Position numbers and translations under genes: made by a program. DNA of 64,000 bases from positions 61,741 to 125,740 of the forward strand of contig CAZQNQ010000013.1 of the NCBI GenBank assembly GCA_964594985.1. Reading direction: 5' to 3'. This document shows positions 40,508 through 49,857 of this stretch, piece after piece. This DNA is from JADLHS01 sp964594985. GTDB lineage: Bacteria > Verrucomicrobiota > Verrucomicrobiia > Limisphaerales > JADLHS01. Each line of letters opens with the position of its first letter. The stretch's first letter is position 1. Below the pieces are notes generated by a model. The model was not told where the DNA came from. It did not search any database and worked only from the letters and a program-made list of their open reading frames with translations.

Positions 40508-41419
40508 ATCGGTTGCCACGCCCGCAGCATCCACCACCAACGTCCGCAGGCCGGCCCGCAAGCCGGCGATCAGCGTTTGCCCAGCCGCTCCCAACGTCAG
40601 CAACGCCGTGGACAACGCATCCGTCTCGGTTGCCTTTGGCGTCACCACCACCGCCAGCGTGGCGTGCGCCACCGGTTGTCCGGTGCGCGGATCAAGCACA
40701 TGACCAAATGTCTGGCCCTGAGAAGTGAACATGCGCCCCGCCCCGGCGGATACGGACATGGCGACATCGCGCAGGTGAAATTCCTGCCGCCGCGCGCTTC
40801 CGTCCGTCGTCGGGAGGTTCACCGCCACGCGCCAGGCATCGGCATCAGGCGGGCAACCGATTGCTCCCACCGTGCTGGTGCCGCCGTGGAACAACGCGCT
40901 CGCCACTCCGGTTTCGCGCAAAATTTCCAGCCCGCGCTCGATGGCGTAGCCCTTGCCGATCGCGCCCAAGTCCAGCATCACGCCCGGACGGCTAAAGCGC
41001 ACCGTGCGTTCGCGAGCATCGAGCAATACCTTGTCCATACCGACCAACGCCTTCGCGGATTCAACCTCAGCGGATGTCGGCAGTCGCCCGCTGCTGCCCA
41101 TGAAGCCCCAGCACCGCACCAGCGGCGCGATGGTGATGTCGAACGCGCCCTGGGTTTCAGCGGAGAGTTGGGCGGCGTGTTGCAACAGCGCGAAGACTTC
41201 GGGGGAAACCTGCACCGCCTCCTGCGCCGCGCGGGCATTCAACTGCGCGATCTCGCTGCCGGGACGATAGAGGCTGAGTTGATTTTCCAACCGTTCGACT
41301 TCGGCCAAGGCTTCCTCGGCCGCGGCCCGCAGGAGGGCTTCGTTGTCGCCAGGCAACACCACCTCGAAACGGGTGGCCATCGCATGACGGGCAAGCGTGA
41401 CGGTCGGCATGGCCTTCAC
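40487..41419 (-). CDS. apbE: FAD:protein FMN transferase (ApbE)
   Basis: A 310-aa ApbE protein. It attaches FMN covalently to Thr/Ser of target proteins such as NqrB/C or RnfG, using Mg and FAD. Motifs visible: MATRFEVVLPG, ENQLSLYRPGSEIAQLN, LDLGAIGKGYAIERGLE, ALFHGGTSTVGAIG, FGHVLDPRTGQPVAH, and the metal-binding ETDALSTALLTLGA. There is no lipobox or signal peptide. The last codons and the TGA stop come from the adjacent MITE-like element (encoding DLERVTE). The start may be 41419 or 41410; repeats lie directly upstream. Confidence 0.93.
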   Translation of the reverse strand: MKAMPTVTLARHAMATRFEVVLPGDNEALLRAAAEEALAEVERLENQLSLYRPGSEIAQLNARAAQEAVQVSPEVFALLQHAAQLSAETQGAFDITIAPLVRCWGFMGSSGRLPTSAEVESAKALVGMDKVLLDARERTVRFSRPGVMLDLGAIGKGYAIERGLEILRETGVASALFHGGTSTVGAIGCPPDADAWRVAVNLPTTDGSARRQEFHLRDVAMSVSAGAGRMFTSQGQTFGHVLDPRTGQPVAHATLAVVVTPKATETDALSTALLTLGAAGQTLIAGLRAGLRTLVVDAAGVATDLERVTE

Positions 41420-41421
41420 CT

Positions 41422-41633
41422 CTTAGCCGAAACCATGCCGTTGAAGATCAATTGTGCCACACGCCAAGGACGCAGCGGACGCAAAGGGGGGAAGTTTCGG
41501 TCGTGTTCCTGGCACCGTTGCTGGCACTGATTGGGGTGCGCTATGGCGGCGTTTAATCCCTCTGGTTTTCTTTGCGTCCTTCGCGCCCTTGGCGTGAGGC
41601 ACAAGGAGTTGCTACTGCATGGTCTCGGCTTAG
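41422..41633. repeat. Long palindromic repeat (R7) upstream of apbE
   Basis: An outer pair (CTTAGCCGAAACCATGC / GCATGGTCTCGGCTTAG) encloses an inner pair with CGCCAAGGACGCAGCGGACG on the left and CTTTGCGTCC...CCTTGGCG on the right. The interior 50 bp are unique. No coding potential. It abuts the apbE start and may include its promoter. Confidence 0.75.
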
Positions 41634-41924
41634 AGTGTGTTTTCAAAATGTTTTCCAGCGGCGCTGGGGTGCAAGGCATCCCGCCATGAAATCAGTGCCA
41701 CGCTCGCCCTCACCCCGGCCCTCTCCCCGGGGAGAGGGAGCAGCATAGCACCACCCTTTTAGGCTCGGTCGTTGGACGTGGTAAAACCCGCCAACGCCAA
41801 TTCGTCCAGCCGCAGCGAGCGTGTCCCCCTCTCCCGGGGGAGAGGGCCGGGGTGAGGGCGAGCAACCAACCATTCCACTTGCTGCACCCAACTCACCAAA
41901 TAAATCATTTTGAAAACACGCCTG
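41631..41924 (+). mobile_element. MITE-like element enclosing R1 palindrome
   Basis: The left end TAGAGTGTGTTTTCAAAATG and right end (reverse complement CAGGCGTGTTTTCAAAATG) are terminal inverted repeats. Inside are inverted R1 arms (41704 and 41856) around about 90 bp. The element lies in the 723-bp gene-free region 41420-42142 between apbE and the secretin gene, which consists entirely of repeats. Confidence 0.72.
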
Positions 41925-41935
41925 AATCTTCTTCT

Positions 41936-42082
41936 TAGAGCGCATACCAAAATGAAGGTCGAAACCCTCCACCATGCGAACCGCCCCTCACCCCATCCCT
42001 CTCCCCATCCGATGGGGAGAGGGTGGCCGCAGGCCGGGTGCGGGGATTTCGTTCCCGACATTCTTTTTGAAAACGGTTCTAA
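41936..42082 (+). mobile_element. MITE-like element, third copy type
   Basis: The left end TAGAGCGCATACCAAAATGA and right end (reverse complement TAGAACCGTTTTCAAAAAG) bound a ~147-bp element with an internal R1 hairpin. The left 95 bp closely match the sequence at 63906-64000. It is followed at 42084-42133 by a GATTAAGATTACGATTAAG tract shared with the element at 51415. Confidence 0.72.
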
Positions 42083-42142
42083 TCATAATCTCAGCCGACA
42101 GGAGATTAAGATTACGATTAAGAACCGAAACCTGCTGACCGG

Positions 42143-44449
42143 TTATGGCTGCGGGACTGGCTGGGATTCGCGCAGCAATTGCTCCTCCTCCGGGGTGAAG
42201 GGCGTCGGCTGGTCGAAATGGGTCGGGGCCGGTTTTTGCGCGACGGGCTTGACCGGGGTTTTCTTGCGCTCCTTGCGGGACTGTTGCAATTCGATCTTAT
42301 CCAGTTCCCGCTCGGCGGCGCGCACGCCCGGCAGCCGTTCCTTCTCGATGTCCACCTGCACGGCCGCTTCCGCGGGCGTGTACAAGACGCTGGGCCGCAT
42401 CAAGACGATGAGTTCCTTGCGTTCCTTCTGGCTGTTGCTGGAACGGAACAGCCACCCGAGCAACGGGATGTCCTTCAGGATGGGAACGCCGGATTTGGAT
42501 GAAGCATCACGATTCCGGATGAAACCACCGAGCAGGATGGTTTCCTTGTCCCGGACAGCCACCTCGGCGGAGAGCGAGCGACTGGTGGTCTTGGGCACGT
42601 CGTTGCCGTCAATTTTCACAGATTCACCGACTTCATCAATCGTCTCGACGATTTTCATCACCACCAAACCGTCGGCGTTGATGAACGGGGTGACATCCAG
42701 CCCGATCCCGACTTTCAACTGCTGGTAGGAGGAACTGGGCGAACCGCTGTAATTGTAATACGTGCCGCTGATGTAGGGCACGGTTTCACCGATGAAGATC
42801 GAGGCCGGCGTCGCGTGTGAGGTCTGGATGCGCGGCTTCTGGATCACGTTGGCCTTACCATCCTGGGCCATCGCCTCGACGGTGACGTAAATGTCATCAT
42901 TAAAATTACCGAAGTAGCGCAAGCCGCTGCCGAGCAACTGACCCAAACCATTGGTAGTGGAGCCATTCTGGAAATCAAAGAACTTGTTGGCATTCATCCC
43001 GCCGGCACCGGTGAAAGTGCCCCTCGTGGCCGGAGGTTGGATGGCGGAGACACCGAAATTGAGCGCGCTGCCGAGGGACACATCCATGATGACTGTTTCC
43101 ACGAGCACTTGCGCGAGCACCACGTCCAGCTTGCCGATGATGTCCTTGATCATCTCCATGTCCTGCCGCGACGCGAACACGAGCAGCGAGTTGGAGCGGA
43201 TGTCCGCGATGATCTTCGTCGTGCCGAGAATCGTGAGGTCACCGGATTGCCCGGCTTTGGTGATGAGATTGCGCACCCGGTCGCCGAATGTTTGATTCGA
43301 GGAAGGCGTCGGCGTGCTGCTCGCTGCTCCCGGCATGTTGGGCTGGCCGCCGTAGGGGTTGGAAGAACCGATGGTGCCAGGGCGGTTACCGCCGGTCGCC
43401 CCTGTGACACCGGTGGTCGAGGCGCGCGTTCCCACGGTGCCGCCGCTGCCGCCACCGACACTGCTGAGCGCGCTGGCGATTTCTTCGGCTTTGGCAAATT
43501 TGATCGGGATGACTTCGGAGATGATCTCCGACTGCGCCACCGTGTCCACCTTCTCAATCATCTCCAACATGCGTTTCACGTTGGCCACGTTGTCGCGCAA
43601 GACCAGCATCCCGCTGCTGTCCAGCGGCATGATCGGACTCGCCGCTGTGCCGCTGGCGAACGGCGTCAGGATCTGCACCATTTCGCTGGGCTTGGTGTAT
43701 TTCAGTTGCACAATCCGGGTCATAATCGGACCCAAGTCCGGCAAGGTGCGAAAGTCGTCGGTATTGATTGCTCCCGGAATCTTGAACGCCTCGGCAGTTG
43801 GAATCACGGTTACAAACTTCTCGCCGACATTCACCACGGAAACCTGGTTGAGATACAAAGCGGCTTCGATCATGCGCACCACTTCCAGCTTGGTCAGCGG
43901 CGTGGTCTGCTTGAGGACGATTTCCGCCTTGGGCAGCGTGGCCGGCCGCAGCAGGTTGCGCCCGACGAACTCGGCATAAATCTCCAACACGTTTTCGAGC
44001 GAAGCGGCCGTCCAGTTGATGCTCAGTTTTTCCATGATCCGATCGGCATCGGGGATCGTGTCGGCACTGGCGGGAGGCCGGATGACCACGTTGCCCAGCT
44101 CGGGAGGAAGCGAAAGACCGGACTCCGCCGCCGGCAAGGCTGCCGGCACCGCAGCAGCGCCAGGACCTGGTGGCACGGGCGTGTTTACGGACGGAACGCT
44201 GCGATTGGGTCGCGCGGCGGGCGGACGATTGGTCGCCGATTGCGCGCGCAACTGGGCAATCCGGGCTTCCATCGCCGCATTGCGCGCGGCGTCACTGGCG
44301 CTGGCGTTCGGGCCGGCCGCCGGCACGGAATTGCTGGTGGCGCGGCGCAGGACTTCCTCGTGGGTCAACCCATTCGTGCCGGGGGCGGTTTGCGCCCGCA
44401 GACCGGGTGCGGTCAGGAGCAGAGCGAGGAAAAGAAGTTTCGCGTTCAT
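42143..44449 (-). CDS. gspD: Type II secretion/type IV pilus secretin (GspD/PilQ-like)
   Basis: A 768-aa outer-membrane secretin. Signal peptide (LLFLALLLTAPGLRA), a Pro/Ala-rich linker, N-domains (about 135-440: IVLKQTTPLTKLEVVRMIE; IVQLKYTKPSEMVQILTPF; VIPIKFAKAEEIASALSSV), a Gly/Thr-rich insertion (about 330-385), then the secretin domain (about 480-730: RIQTSHATPASIFIGETVPY, VRDKETILLGGFIRN, IPLLGWLFRSS). It forms the gated pore for exoproteins or pili. Last gene of a minus-strand operon with gspE and two assembly genes; its start overlaps the preceding stop by one base. Confidence 0.93.
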   Translation of the reverse strand: MNAKLLFLALLLTAPGLRAQTAPGTNGLTHEEVLRRATSNSVPAAGPNASASDAARNAAMEARIAQLRAQSATNRPPAARPNRSVPSVNTPVPPGPGAAAVPAALPAAESGLSLPPELGNVVIRPPASADTIPDADRIMEKLSINWTAASLENVLEIYAEFVGRNLLRPATLPKAEIVLKQTTPLTKLEVVRMIEAALYLNQVSVVNVGEKFVTVIPTAEAFKIPGAINTDDFRTLPDLGPIMTRIVQLKYTKPSEMVQILTPFASGTAASPIMPLDSSGMLVLRDNVANVKRMLEMIEKVDTVAQSEIISEVIPIKFAKAEEIASALSSVGGGSGGTVGTRASTTGVTGATGGNRPGTIGSSNPYGGQPNMPGAASSTPTPSSNQTFGDRVRNLITKAGQSGDLTILGTTKIIADIRSNSLLVFASRQDMEMIKDIIGKLDVVLAQVLVETVIMDVSLGSALNFGVSAIQPPATRGTFTGAGGMNANKFFDFQNGSTTNGLGQLLGSGLRYFGNFNDDIYVTVEAMAQDGKANVIQKPRIQTSHATPASIFIGETVPYISGTYYNYSGSPSSSYQQLKVGIGLDVTPFINADGLVVMKIVETIDEVGESVKIDGNDVPKTTSRSLSAEVAVRDKETILLGGFIRNRDASSKSGVPILKDIPLLGWLFRSSNSQKERKELIVLMRPSVLYTPAEAAVQVDIEKERLPGVRAAERELDKIELQQSRKERKKTPVKPVAQKPAPTHFDQPTPFTPEEEQLLRESQPVPQP

Positions 44450-45177
44450 TACTTTTTGGGCGTTGAAGGTTTGGCGCTATTGGTGGGCGCGGGCGGGCCG
44501 GGCTTGGGCGCCGGAAGGGCCGTCGGTTTGTTGGTGACGACCTTGGTGGTGTTAGTCTTGGTTGCCGCCGGTGCCGGCGCGGGCGCGGGTTTGGCCGGCG
44601 CGGGCGCCGCGGACTTGGCCGGGGCTTTCTTCTGAAAACTGGCGAGCAGATTGATCGTGGCGTTCAACGCCTGGCGTTGCGGATCGGGCCGGATGGACAG
44701 TGCCCGCACCCGGATCTGGGAATTACCCGCGCCGAGGTGGTAAAGGAAATCCACCAATTGCTCCTCGACCGAACTCGTGGTGAGCGACTGAATACGTTCG
44801 AGGAAAAACTGATTGGTGCGTTGTGGCAGCGAGTTGTTGGCGATGATGCTGACGCGGCTGGAGACGGCTTGGTTCTGGATCGCGGTCAGGAAATTGATCG
44901 CCTGATCCTCCGCCGGCACCGCGGCGTTCTCGCCTTCCATCTTGGCGATCTGGGCGCGCACGACGCCATTCTGGTCAATGGCCTCCTCGAAGGTCTGCAA
45001 TGTAGCCTGCGCCGATTTCATGCGCTTGCCGAGTTTGTTCCAATCATCAAACCGCGGGAAAATGAACCAGAAATTCACCACCGCGAACACCACGACGATG
45101 ACGCTGATGATGAGCCACCGCTCCGCCGAACTGAGCCGGGAAAACTGGGCGCTGATCTTGGCGAGGTAATCTTTCAA
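44449..45177 (-). CDS. PilO/GspM-like inner-membrane assembly protein
   Basis: A 242-aa bitopic protein. A short cytoplasmic N-terminus is followed by a membrane helix at residues 20-42 (WLIISVIVVVFAVVNFWFIF), a periplasmic coiled coil (GKRMKSAQATLQTFEEAID), and a ferredoxin-like segment (60-180, with ISIRP/LNATINLL) as in PilO and GspM. The C-terminal 60 residues are Pro/Ala/Lys-rich and low-complexity, possibly a flexible tail toward the secretin. It overlaps the upstream gene by 4 nt. The assignment is from topology and operon position. Confidence 0.72.
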   Translation of the reverse strand: MKDYLAKISAQFSRLSSAERWLIISVIVVVFAVVNFWFIFPRFDDWNKLGKRMKSAQATLQTFEEAIDQNGVVRAQIAKMEGENAAVPAEDQAINFLTAIQNQAVSSRVSIIANNSLPQRTNQFFLERIQSLTTSSVEEQLVDFLYHLGAGNSQIRVRALSIRPDPQRQALNATINLLASFQKKAPAKSAAPAPAKPAPAPAPAATKTNTTKVVTNKPTALPAPKPGPPAPTNSAKPSTPKK

Positions 45178-46559
45178 TCAGCCTCCGTTCGTTTGAGTTC
45201 CAGCCCAAAATTCCAGTTCACCAGGCCCCCCGGGCCGGCCCGCGTGCTGAGTGGCTGGCCCTTGTTGAAATCGAACATCGGCTGGTTGTTGGCCGTCGCC
45301 TTGCGGATTTCACCGTAGAATTTGTTCACGTCCCCGACCGAATCTGCCGGGGCCGTGCCGCTCAGCGCCAGCTTGCGCCCGTCGGAAAACCCGAAGCTCT
45401 CCAGCGTCAGCGTCTCGGGCAGCAGTTCCGCCGTGACCTTCCAACAATCCAGCGCGGCGAACTTGAGTTCCTCGCGGGTCTTGAGCACCTGCAAACGCGC
45501 CTTGAGTTGCAGCGCGTTCGTGTAGTCTTCGCTCAGCCCTTCCACCCGCGCCTCCACCGCGCCGACGCGATAATCCTGCACGCTCACCGCCGCGATATAG
45601 ATACCGACGATAAAGAAATAAATAGCACCCACGGCAAACACGCCGCGGATCCACAGCCGGTCGAAGAATTGATTGCGATACCGCGTCGCGAACTCCGGCG
45701 GGATGAGATTGGCTTTGACATCGGCGGTGGCGGCACGTTTGGCCGTCAGCGCGGCGAGTTCCGCGGACGGGAGCGTGGCCACCTGCCGGATGGGCGCATC
45801 CAAGCCCTGCTTCAATGGCGCTTCCCATTGCGCCGCCGCTTCGTCGTCCGCCACCAAAGTCCATTGTGGCAACGCGGTGAGCCAGCCTTCGAGTTCGCCC
45901 GCCCACGCCATCTGCGCCAGCTGTTCCTTGAGTGATTCCGCGCGATCGCCGGCCGCCGGCATCGTGACCGGATTCAAGCTGTGCAATTTGCCGCCATACC
46001 ACCAGGCGACCAACGCCGTGTCCGGACCACCGCTGGCACCGGGGTAAATCCACGCGCCGTTGCCGTCAATCTTGGCGGCGGCAATCTGATCCAACGCGCT
46101 CAATTCGATGCGATCCGCGAGGTAGCCGGCCGTCTCAAGTTGGCCCAGAAAATCCTCCACCACCTTGCGTTCGACGAACGTGACGATCAGGGTCTGCAGA
46201 TCGGTTGCCGCCGCCTCGGCCGGGGTGGGCAGGACATACACGCTCCACACCACCTGCCCCGTGGGGATCGGTGAGAGTTTTTCCAACTGCAACTCCACCA
46301 TCGAAAGCGTCTCGGCAAAATTGCTCGGCGGCAGATGCACGACGCGGAAGAACACACTGTCCGGCGGCAGCAACGCGATGTTCAACCGCGGCTGCCAGAG
46401 CTGCGGCCAACTCTTGTGCGCCAGGCTGGCCGACAACACTTCGCCGCCGACCGCCTTTTGTTCGCGGGCGAGCGGAAAATTTCCCTGGGCATTGAATTGC
46501 CAGAGCTGCCGGTCGTTGCCGGTGCTCTTGAGGACATTGCATGAATGCAGGCGGGCCAT
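45174..46559 (-). CDS. PilM/GspL-PilN-like assembly protein
   Basis: A 461-aa protein that looks like a fusion. Residues 1 to about 290 form an actin-like PilM/GspL cytoplasmic domain (ALLPPDSVFFRVVHLPP; ELQLEKLSPIPTGQVVW; EDFLGQLETAGYLADRIELS). A membrane segment at about 310-330 (GVFAVGAIYFFIVGIYIAAV) leads to a periplasmic PilN-like coiled coil and ferredoxin-like fold (SEDYTNALQLKARLQVLKTR; LTLESFGFSDGRKLALSGTA). It links the GspE ATPase to the periplasmic assembly proteins. It overlaps the next gene by 4 nt (ATGA). Confidence 0.78.
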   Translation of the reverse strand: MARLHSCNVLKSTGNDRQLWQFNAQGNFPLAREQKAVGGEVLSASLAHKSWPQLWQPRLNIALLPPDSVFFRVVHLPPSNFAETLSMVELQLEKLSPIPTGQVVWSVYVLPTPAEAAATDLQTLIVTFVERKVVEDFLGQLETAGYLADRIELSALDQIAAAKIDGNGAWIYPGASGGPDTALVAWWYGGKLHSLNPVTMPAAGDRAESLKEQLAQMAWAGELEGWLTALPQWTLVADDEAAAQWEAPLKQGLDAPIRQVATLPSAELAALTAKRAATADVKANLIPPEFATRYRNQFFDRLWIRGVFAVGAIYFFIVGIYIAAVSVQDYRVGAVEARVEGLSEDYTNALQLKARLQVLKTREELKFAALDCWKVTAELLPETLTLESFGFSDGRKLALSGTAPADSVGDVNKFYGEIRKATANNQPMFDFNKGQPLSTRAGPGGLVNWNFGLELKRTEAD

Positions 46560-46568
46560 CTTGGAAAA

Positions 46569-48329
46569 TTACGGGGTTAAGCTCTTCACCCGGCTGCCGG
46601 GCTTCTCGGCGTTGTTGAGCGCATCGAGATGCTCCTCGATCTGCGTGACGCGCAGAACTTCTTCGATGGTCGTGATGCCGTTGCGCACCTTGTTCCATCC
46701 GTCGTCGCGCAGGGTGCGCATCCCCTGCTCGATGGCGCGTTGCGCAATGGTCGAGGACGCCGCGCGGCTCAAGACCAGCGGGCGCAACGCTTCGTTCAAC
46801 ACGAGCAATTCGTAGATCGCCAGCCGGCCTTGATAACCCTGCTGCCGGCAGGATTCGCAACCAACGCCGCGCATGAACTTGGTCGAGTCCATGTCCGCTT
46901 CCGGAAACCCAATCTTCTTGAGATAGCTGCGCTCGACTTGTTGCTCCGTTTTGCAGACCGGACAGATCGTGCGGACGAGGCGTTGCGCCATGATGCCTTC
47001 GACCGAGGACGCCACGAGGAACGGCTCGATGCCCATGTCAATCAACCGCGTGAACGCGCTGGGCGCGTCGTTCGTGTGCAGCGTGGAGAACACCAAGTGA
47101 CCGGTAAGCGCGGCGCGGATGGCGATTTCTGCCGTCTCCAAGTCGCGGATTTCGCCGACCATGATCACATTCGGGTCCTGGCGGAGAATGTGACGCAGGC
47201 CCATCGCAAACGTGAGGCCGATCTCGGGGCGCACCGCGATCTGGTTGATGCCCTTGAGTTCGTATTCGACGGGCTCTTCCACCGTAATAATACGCTTCTG
47301 GATCGAGTTGATCGTCGAAAGCATCGCGTAGAGCGACGTGGATTTGCCCGAACCGGTCGGACCGGTGACGAGCAAAATGCCGTGGGGCTTGACGATGATT
47401 TCGCGGATCGCCGCCTCGTCCATCGGCGCGAAACCGAGTTTGTCGAGGCTGAGAAAGATTTTGCCGCGCGACAGCAAGCGGAGCGAAACGGATTCGCCAT
47501 AGACCGTCGGCACAGTGGAGACGCGGATGTCAATTTCCTCGCCTTTGATGCGGACGTTGATGCGTCCGTCCTGCGGGAGGCGCTTCTCGGAGATGTTCAT
47601 CCCGCTCATCACCTTGATGCGGGAAATGATCGCGGCCTGAAACCGCTTCAACTGCGGCGGCATCGGCGTCTGATGCAAAATGCCGTCAATGCGGTACCGG
47701 ATGCGGAGTTCGTCCTCCTGCGGTTCGAGGTGGATGTCCGTGGCGCGATCCTTGAACGCTTCCCAGATGACCTGGTTGACGAAGCGGATGACGCTGGCTT
47801 CCTGGTCGCCTTCGGTGATTTCCTTGTCCACCGCCAGTTCGAGTTCTTCGGGCGCTTGTTCGCCCATCTCGTCGATCGTTTCCGCGCCGACGCCGTAATA
47901 CTTCTTGAGTGCCTTCTCGATCTCAGCCTTGGGCGAGAGCGCAAATTGCACCGGGCCATGCGCGTCGAAGCGCACGGCGTTGAGCATGGCGTTGTCGAAC
48001 GGATTGCTCACCGCCACTTGCACCGCGCCGTCCTTCATGGCGACGGGCATGACGTTGTATTGGAAGGCGACCTTGGTGGAAATCTTGCCGCGCGCCTCGT
48101 TCTCGACGGTGGTTTTAGCGAGTTCGACGAACGGCCAGTTCAAACCGGAGGCCAGGCGCTGGAGAAAAGCATCCTCGGGCAGGCCGAGTTCCCGGGCGAG
48201 AAAGGATAGAAACGAGTCCTGTGAGCCGTTCTCCACGGCGACGCGCCAAGCCTTTTGCACCTCCTCGTACTGGTCGGGCATCACTCCGAGGACGGAGGCA
48301 AACAGGATTTTGACTGAGTTAAACGCCAT
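46569..48329 (-). CDS. gspE: Type II secretion/type IV pilus assembly ATPase (GspE/PilB-like)
   Basis: A 586-aa hexameric ATPase. An N-terminal MshEN-like domain (residues 10-150) is followed by the T2SSE core: Walker A GPTGSGKSTSLYAML, Walker B region VIMVGEIRDLETAEIAIRAA, the His box STLHTNDAPSA, and a tetracysteine zinc site (CPVC...CESC). It powers pseudopilus or pilus extension. The start is placed at ATG 48329 (MAFNSVKILFASV), where family similarity begins; the frame to 48482 adds unrelated residues. First gene of the operon with PilM/N-like, PilO-like and secretin genes. The platform protein GspF/PilC is missing. Confidence 0.94.
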   Translation of the reverse strand: MAFNSVKILFASVLGVMPDQYEEVQKAWRVAVENGSQDSFLSFLARELGLPEDAFLQRLASGLNWPFVELAKTTVENEARGKISTKVAFQYNVMPVAMKDGAVQVAVSNPFDNAMLNAVRFDAHGPVQFALSPKAEIEKALKKYYGVGAETIDEMGEQAPEELELAVDKEITEGDQEASVIRFVNQVIWEAFKDRATDIHLEPQEDELRIRYRIDGILHQTPMPPQLKRFQAAIISRIKVMSGMNISEKRLPQDGRINVRIKGEEIDIRVSTVPTVYGESVSLRLLSRGKIFLSLDKLGFAPMDEAAIREIIVKPHGILLVTGPTGSGKSTSLYAMLSTINSIQKRIITVEEPVEYELKGINQIAVRPEIGLTFAMGLRHILRQDPNVIMVGEIRDLETAEIAIRAALTGHLVFSTLHTNDAPSAFTRLIDMGIEPFLVASSVEGIMAQRLVRTICPVCKTEQQVERSYLKKIGFPEADMDSTKFMRGVGCESCRQQGYQGRLAIYELLVLNEALRPLVLSRAASSTIAQRAIEQGMRTLRDDGWNKVRNGITTIEEVLRVTQIEEHLDALNNAEKPGSRVKSLTP

Positions 48330-48529
48330 GGATTCTCGTTTTGTACGAAAGACTGAACGCCGGAGGCTAAAAAAAGTTGCGGCAAGGGTCAAAGTATATC
48401 GCGGCGGGAAGTGGAAAAGATTTGCACCGGCAAATGAATCTGCCCGTTGAAATCGAACTCTGGCGCAACGATTTCTGATCACTGCGGATTCCGCTTCACT
48501 TGGTTTTGCATTGGCGATGAAGACGTTGG

Positions 48530-48718
48530 TTAGCGGTCGCCCGCGTGAACTTTGCGAAACTGCACCATCGGTAATCCGGTCAGCGCGTTAAGCGCACAGG
48601 AGCACGAAAACCAGATTGCCCCGCTCGACGCCCCGTCCGCCGCCAGCACCTGTTGCGTCACGCCGCCGACCAACGCCATCGCGAGCATAGAACCATGCAA
48701 GTTGAACGAGTCTTTCAT
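48530..48718 (-). CDS. Small hypothetical protein, possibly membrane-anchored
   Basis: A 62-aa ORF (start MKDSFNLHGSMLAMAL at 48718; a 68-aa form from 48736 is possible). A hydrophobic stretch at residues 10-30 (MLAMALVGGVTQQVLAA) could be a membrane segment or signal peptide. A Cys pair (FSCSCALNA) follows. No family was recognised and no partner is obvious. Low confidence. Confidence 0.35.
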   Translation of the reverse strand: MKDSFNLHGSMLAMALVGGVTQQVLAADGASSGAIWFSCSCALNALTGLPMVQFRKVHAGDR

Positions 48719-48794
48719 GCTGAGAATCCTACGCATGTCACATTAAGCGGCCATTAAGAGCCTCTAAAGGAATGATAATTTACCGCATGGGTAG

Positions 48795-48880
48795 GGCGTG
48801 ACTTGATTAAATCCGGTCGCGGCTCCAACGCGCCGCTGCTCCGCAAAACTTTTGAGACTGATGGTGGGCAAAACTCGCCA
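48795..48880 (-). pseudogene. Short CotH-like C-terminal remnant
   Basis: Read on the minus strand, this stretch encodes ISLKSFAEQRR, closely matching the IRLKSFAEQRRAYL end of the larger remnant at 49858-50361. The frame on both sides is unrelated, and an 89-aa ORF through it (48807-49076) is in a different frame and is not convincing as a gene. I interpret it as the last piece of a second CotH-type gene. Confidence 0.4.
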
Positions 48881-49084
48881 AATCCGCCAACACCTTGGTT
48901 GGTGGATAATTTGGAGACTTGAAAGCGTGGCAATAAAATTTCAGTCGCAGCAACGAGTCTATGCGCTGAATTCCTACGCGCTCACCTGCTGCTAATGGGC
49001 GCGACAACTTCCTTTCGGCAGCCGTGATGACTTCCTTCCGACTCAGTTCGATCTCAAATTCCAGCATCCTTGGCATCCCTTGAT

Positions 49085-49637
49085 AAAATAAGGGGCTGTC
49101 CTAGATAACCAGGTTAAGGATTGCTGAACCCATTGATTTAATTGCTTCAATTGCGTTTGTGGGTTTGGGTTGTTAAAGCGCCACTCGCATTCCTTTAAGA
49201 ATAGGGGGAAATGTTCTTTGGGCACACCGTTAAATTTACGCAAGTGGCGCTTGGCTTGATTCCAGAAATTCTCGATGCCATTGATGTGGTTTTTACCGGC
49301 GGCAAACAACCTGGAATGATTGATTCGCAGATGCCGGAAGCCGGAAACATCCAAAGCATTATAGCTGGGTAACGAATCACTGTAGACGATGGAGTCCGGC
49401 ACGATGCGCTGTTTCAAAAAAAAGGAGAAACATTGCTGAAACAACAAGCAGATGGACGAGCTTACCCAGGGACCATTTCTTCTGACGAAGTGGAGTTTTC
49501 ATTTTACCCGCGTTCTTGATACGCCGCGATCCCCAGCAATGCAATACAAAATTACAGTCTTCAGACGGTGGTTCAAAATCACCCGAATTGGTCTTGTTTT
49601 CATGGCGTGGCCGCGAAACGAACGCATCGAAAGACAT
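49085..49637 (-). pseudogene. IS1595-type transposase remnant
   Basis: Two minus-strand frames match ISXO2-like (IS1595) transposases. The upstream one carries the N-terminal part (HCWGSRRIKNAGKMKTPLR) and the downstream one the catalytic C-terminal half (VYSDSLPSYNALDVSGFRHL; NGIENFWNQAKRHLRKFNG; EHFPLFLKECEWRFNN). The middle part with the first catalytic Asp is missing and the frame shifts, so it is inactive. GGGGCTGTCCTAGATAA at 49092 may be one terminal inverted repeat; the other end was not found. Confidence 0.75.
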
Positions 49638-49828
49638 TAGGTGAAACCATCCGAGCTTTTAGAGAGAAAGCGGAGATGAGTCAGGAGGCTTTAGCGGAAA
49701 AATCCGATTTGCACCACAACTACATTGGTGAAATTGAACGCGGCGAAAAAGCGGCAACGATTGATACCATCGTTAAGATCGCAAACGGTTTGAAAATTCG
49801 CGCGCACGAATTGCTGTTGGATATCTGA
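49607..49828 (+). CDS. XRE-family HTH regulator
   Basis: A 73-aa protein from GTG 49607. It is essentially one HTH_XRE domain: LGETIRAFREKAEMSQEALA, then SDLHHNYIGEIERGEKAATI, then IVKIANGLKIRAHELL. Such small stand-alone regulators act as repressors, for example of mobile elements or restriction systems. No ATG is available in frame near the domain; the longer GTG at 49568 overlaps the transposase remnant. It lies between IS and CotH remnants, so it may be a survivor of a decayed mobile region. Confidence 0.78.
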   Translation: MAAKRTHRKTLGETIRAFREKAEMSQEALAEKSDLHHNYIGEIERGEKAATIDTIVKIANGLKIRAHELLLDI

Positions 49829-49857
49829 GCAGTCAGGCCGACGAATCTATGTTCGCC

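Noticed and set aside
48807..49076. 89-aa minus-strand ORF as a gene
   Set aside because: It overlaps a CotH remnant in another frame and the edge of the IS remnant, and it has no recognisable domain. It is more likely a chance frame in decayed DNA.
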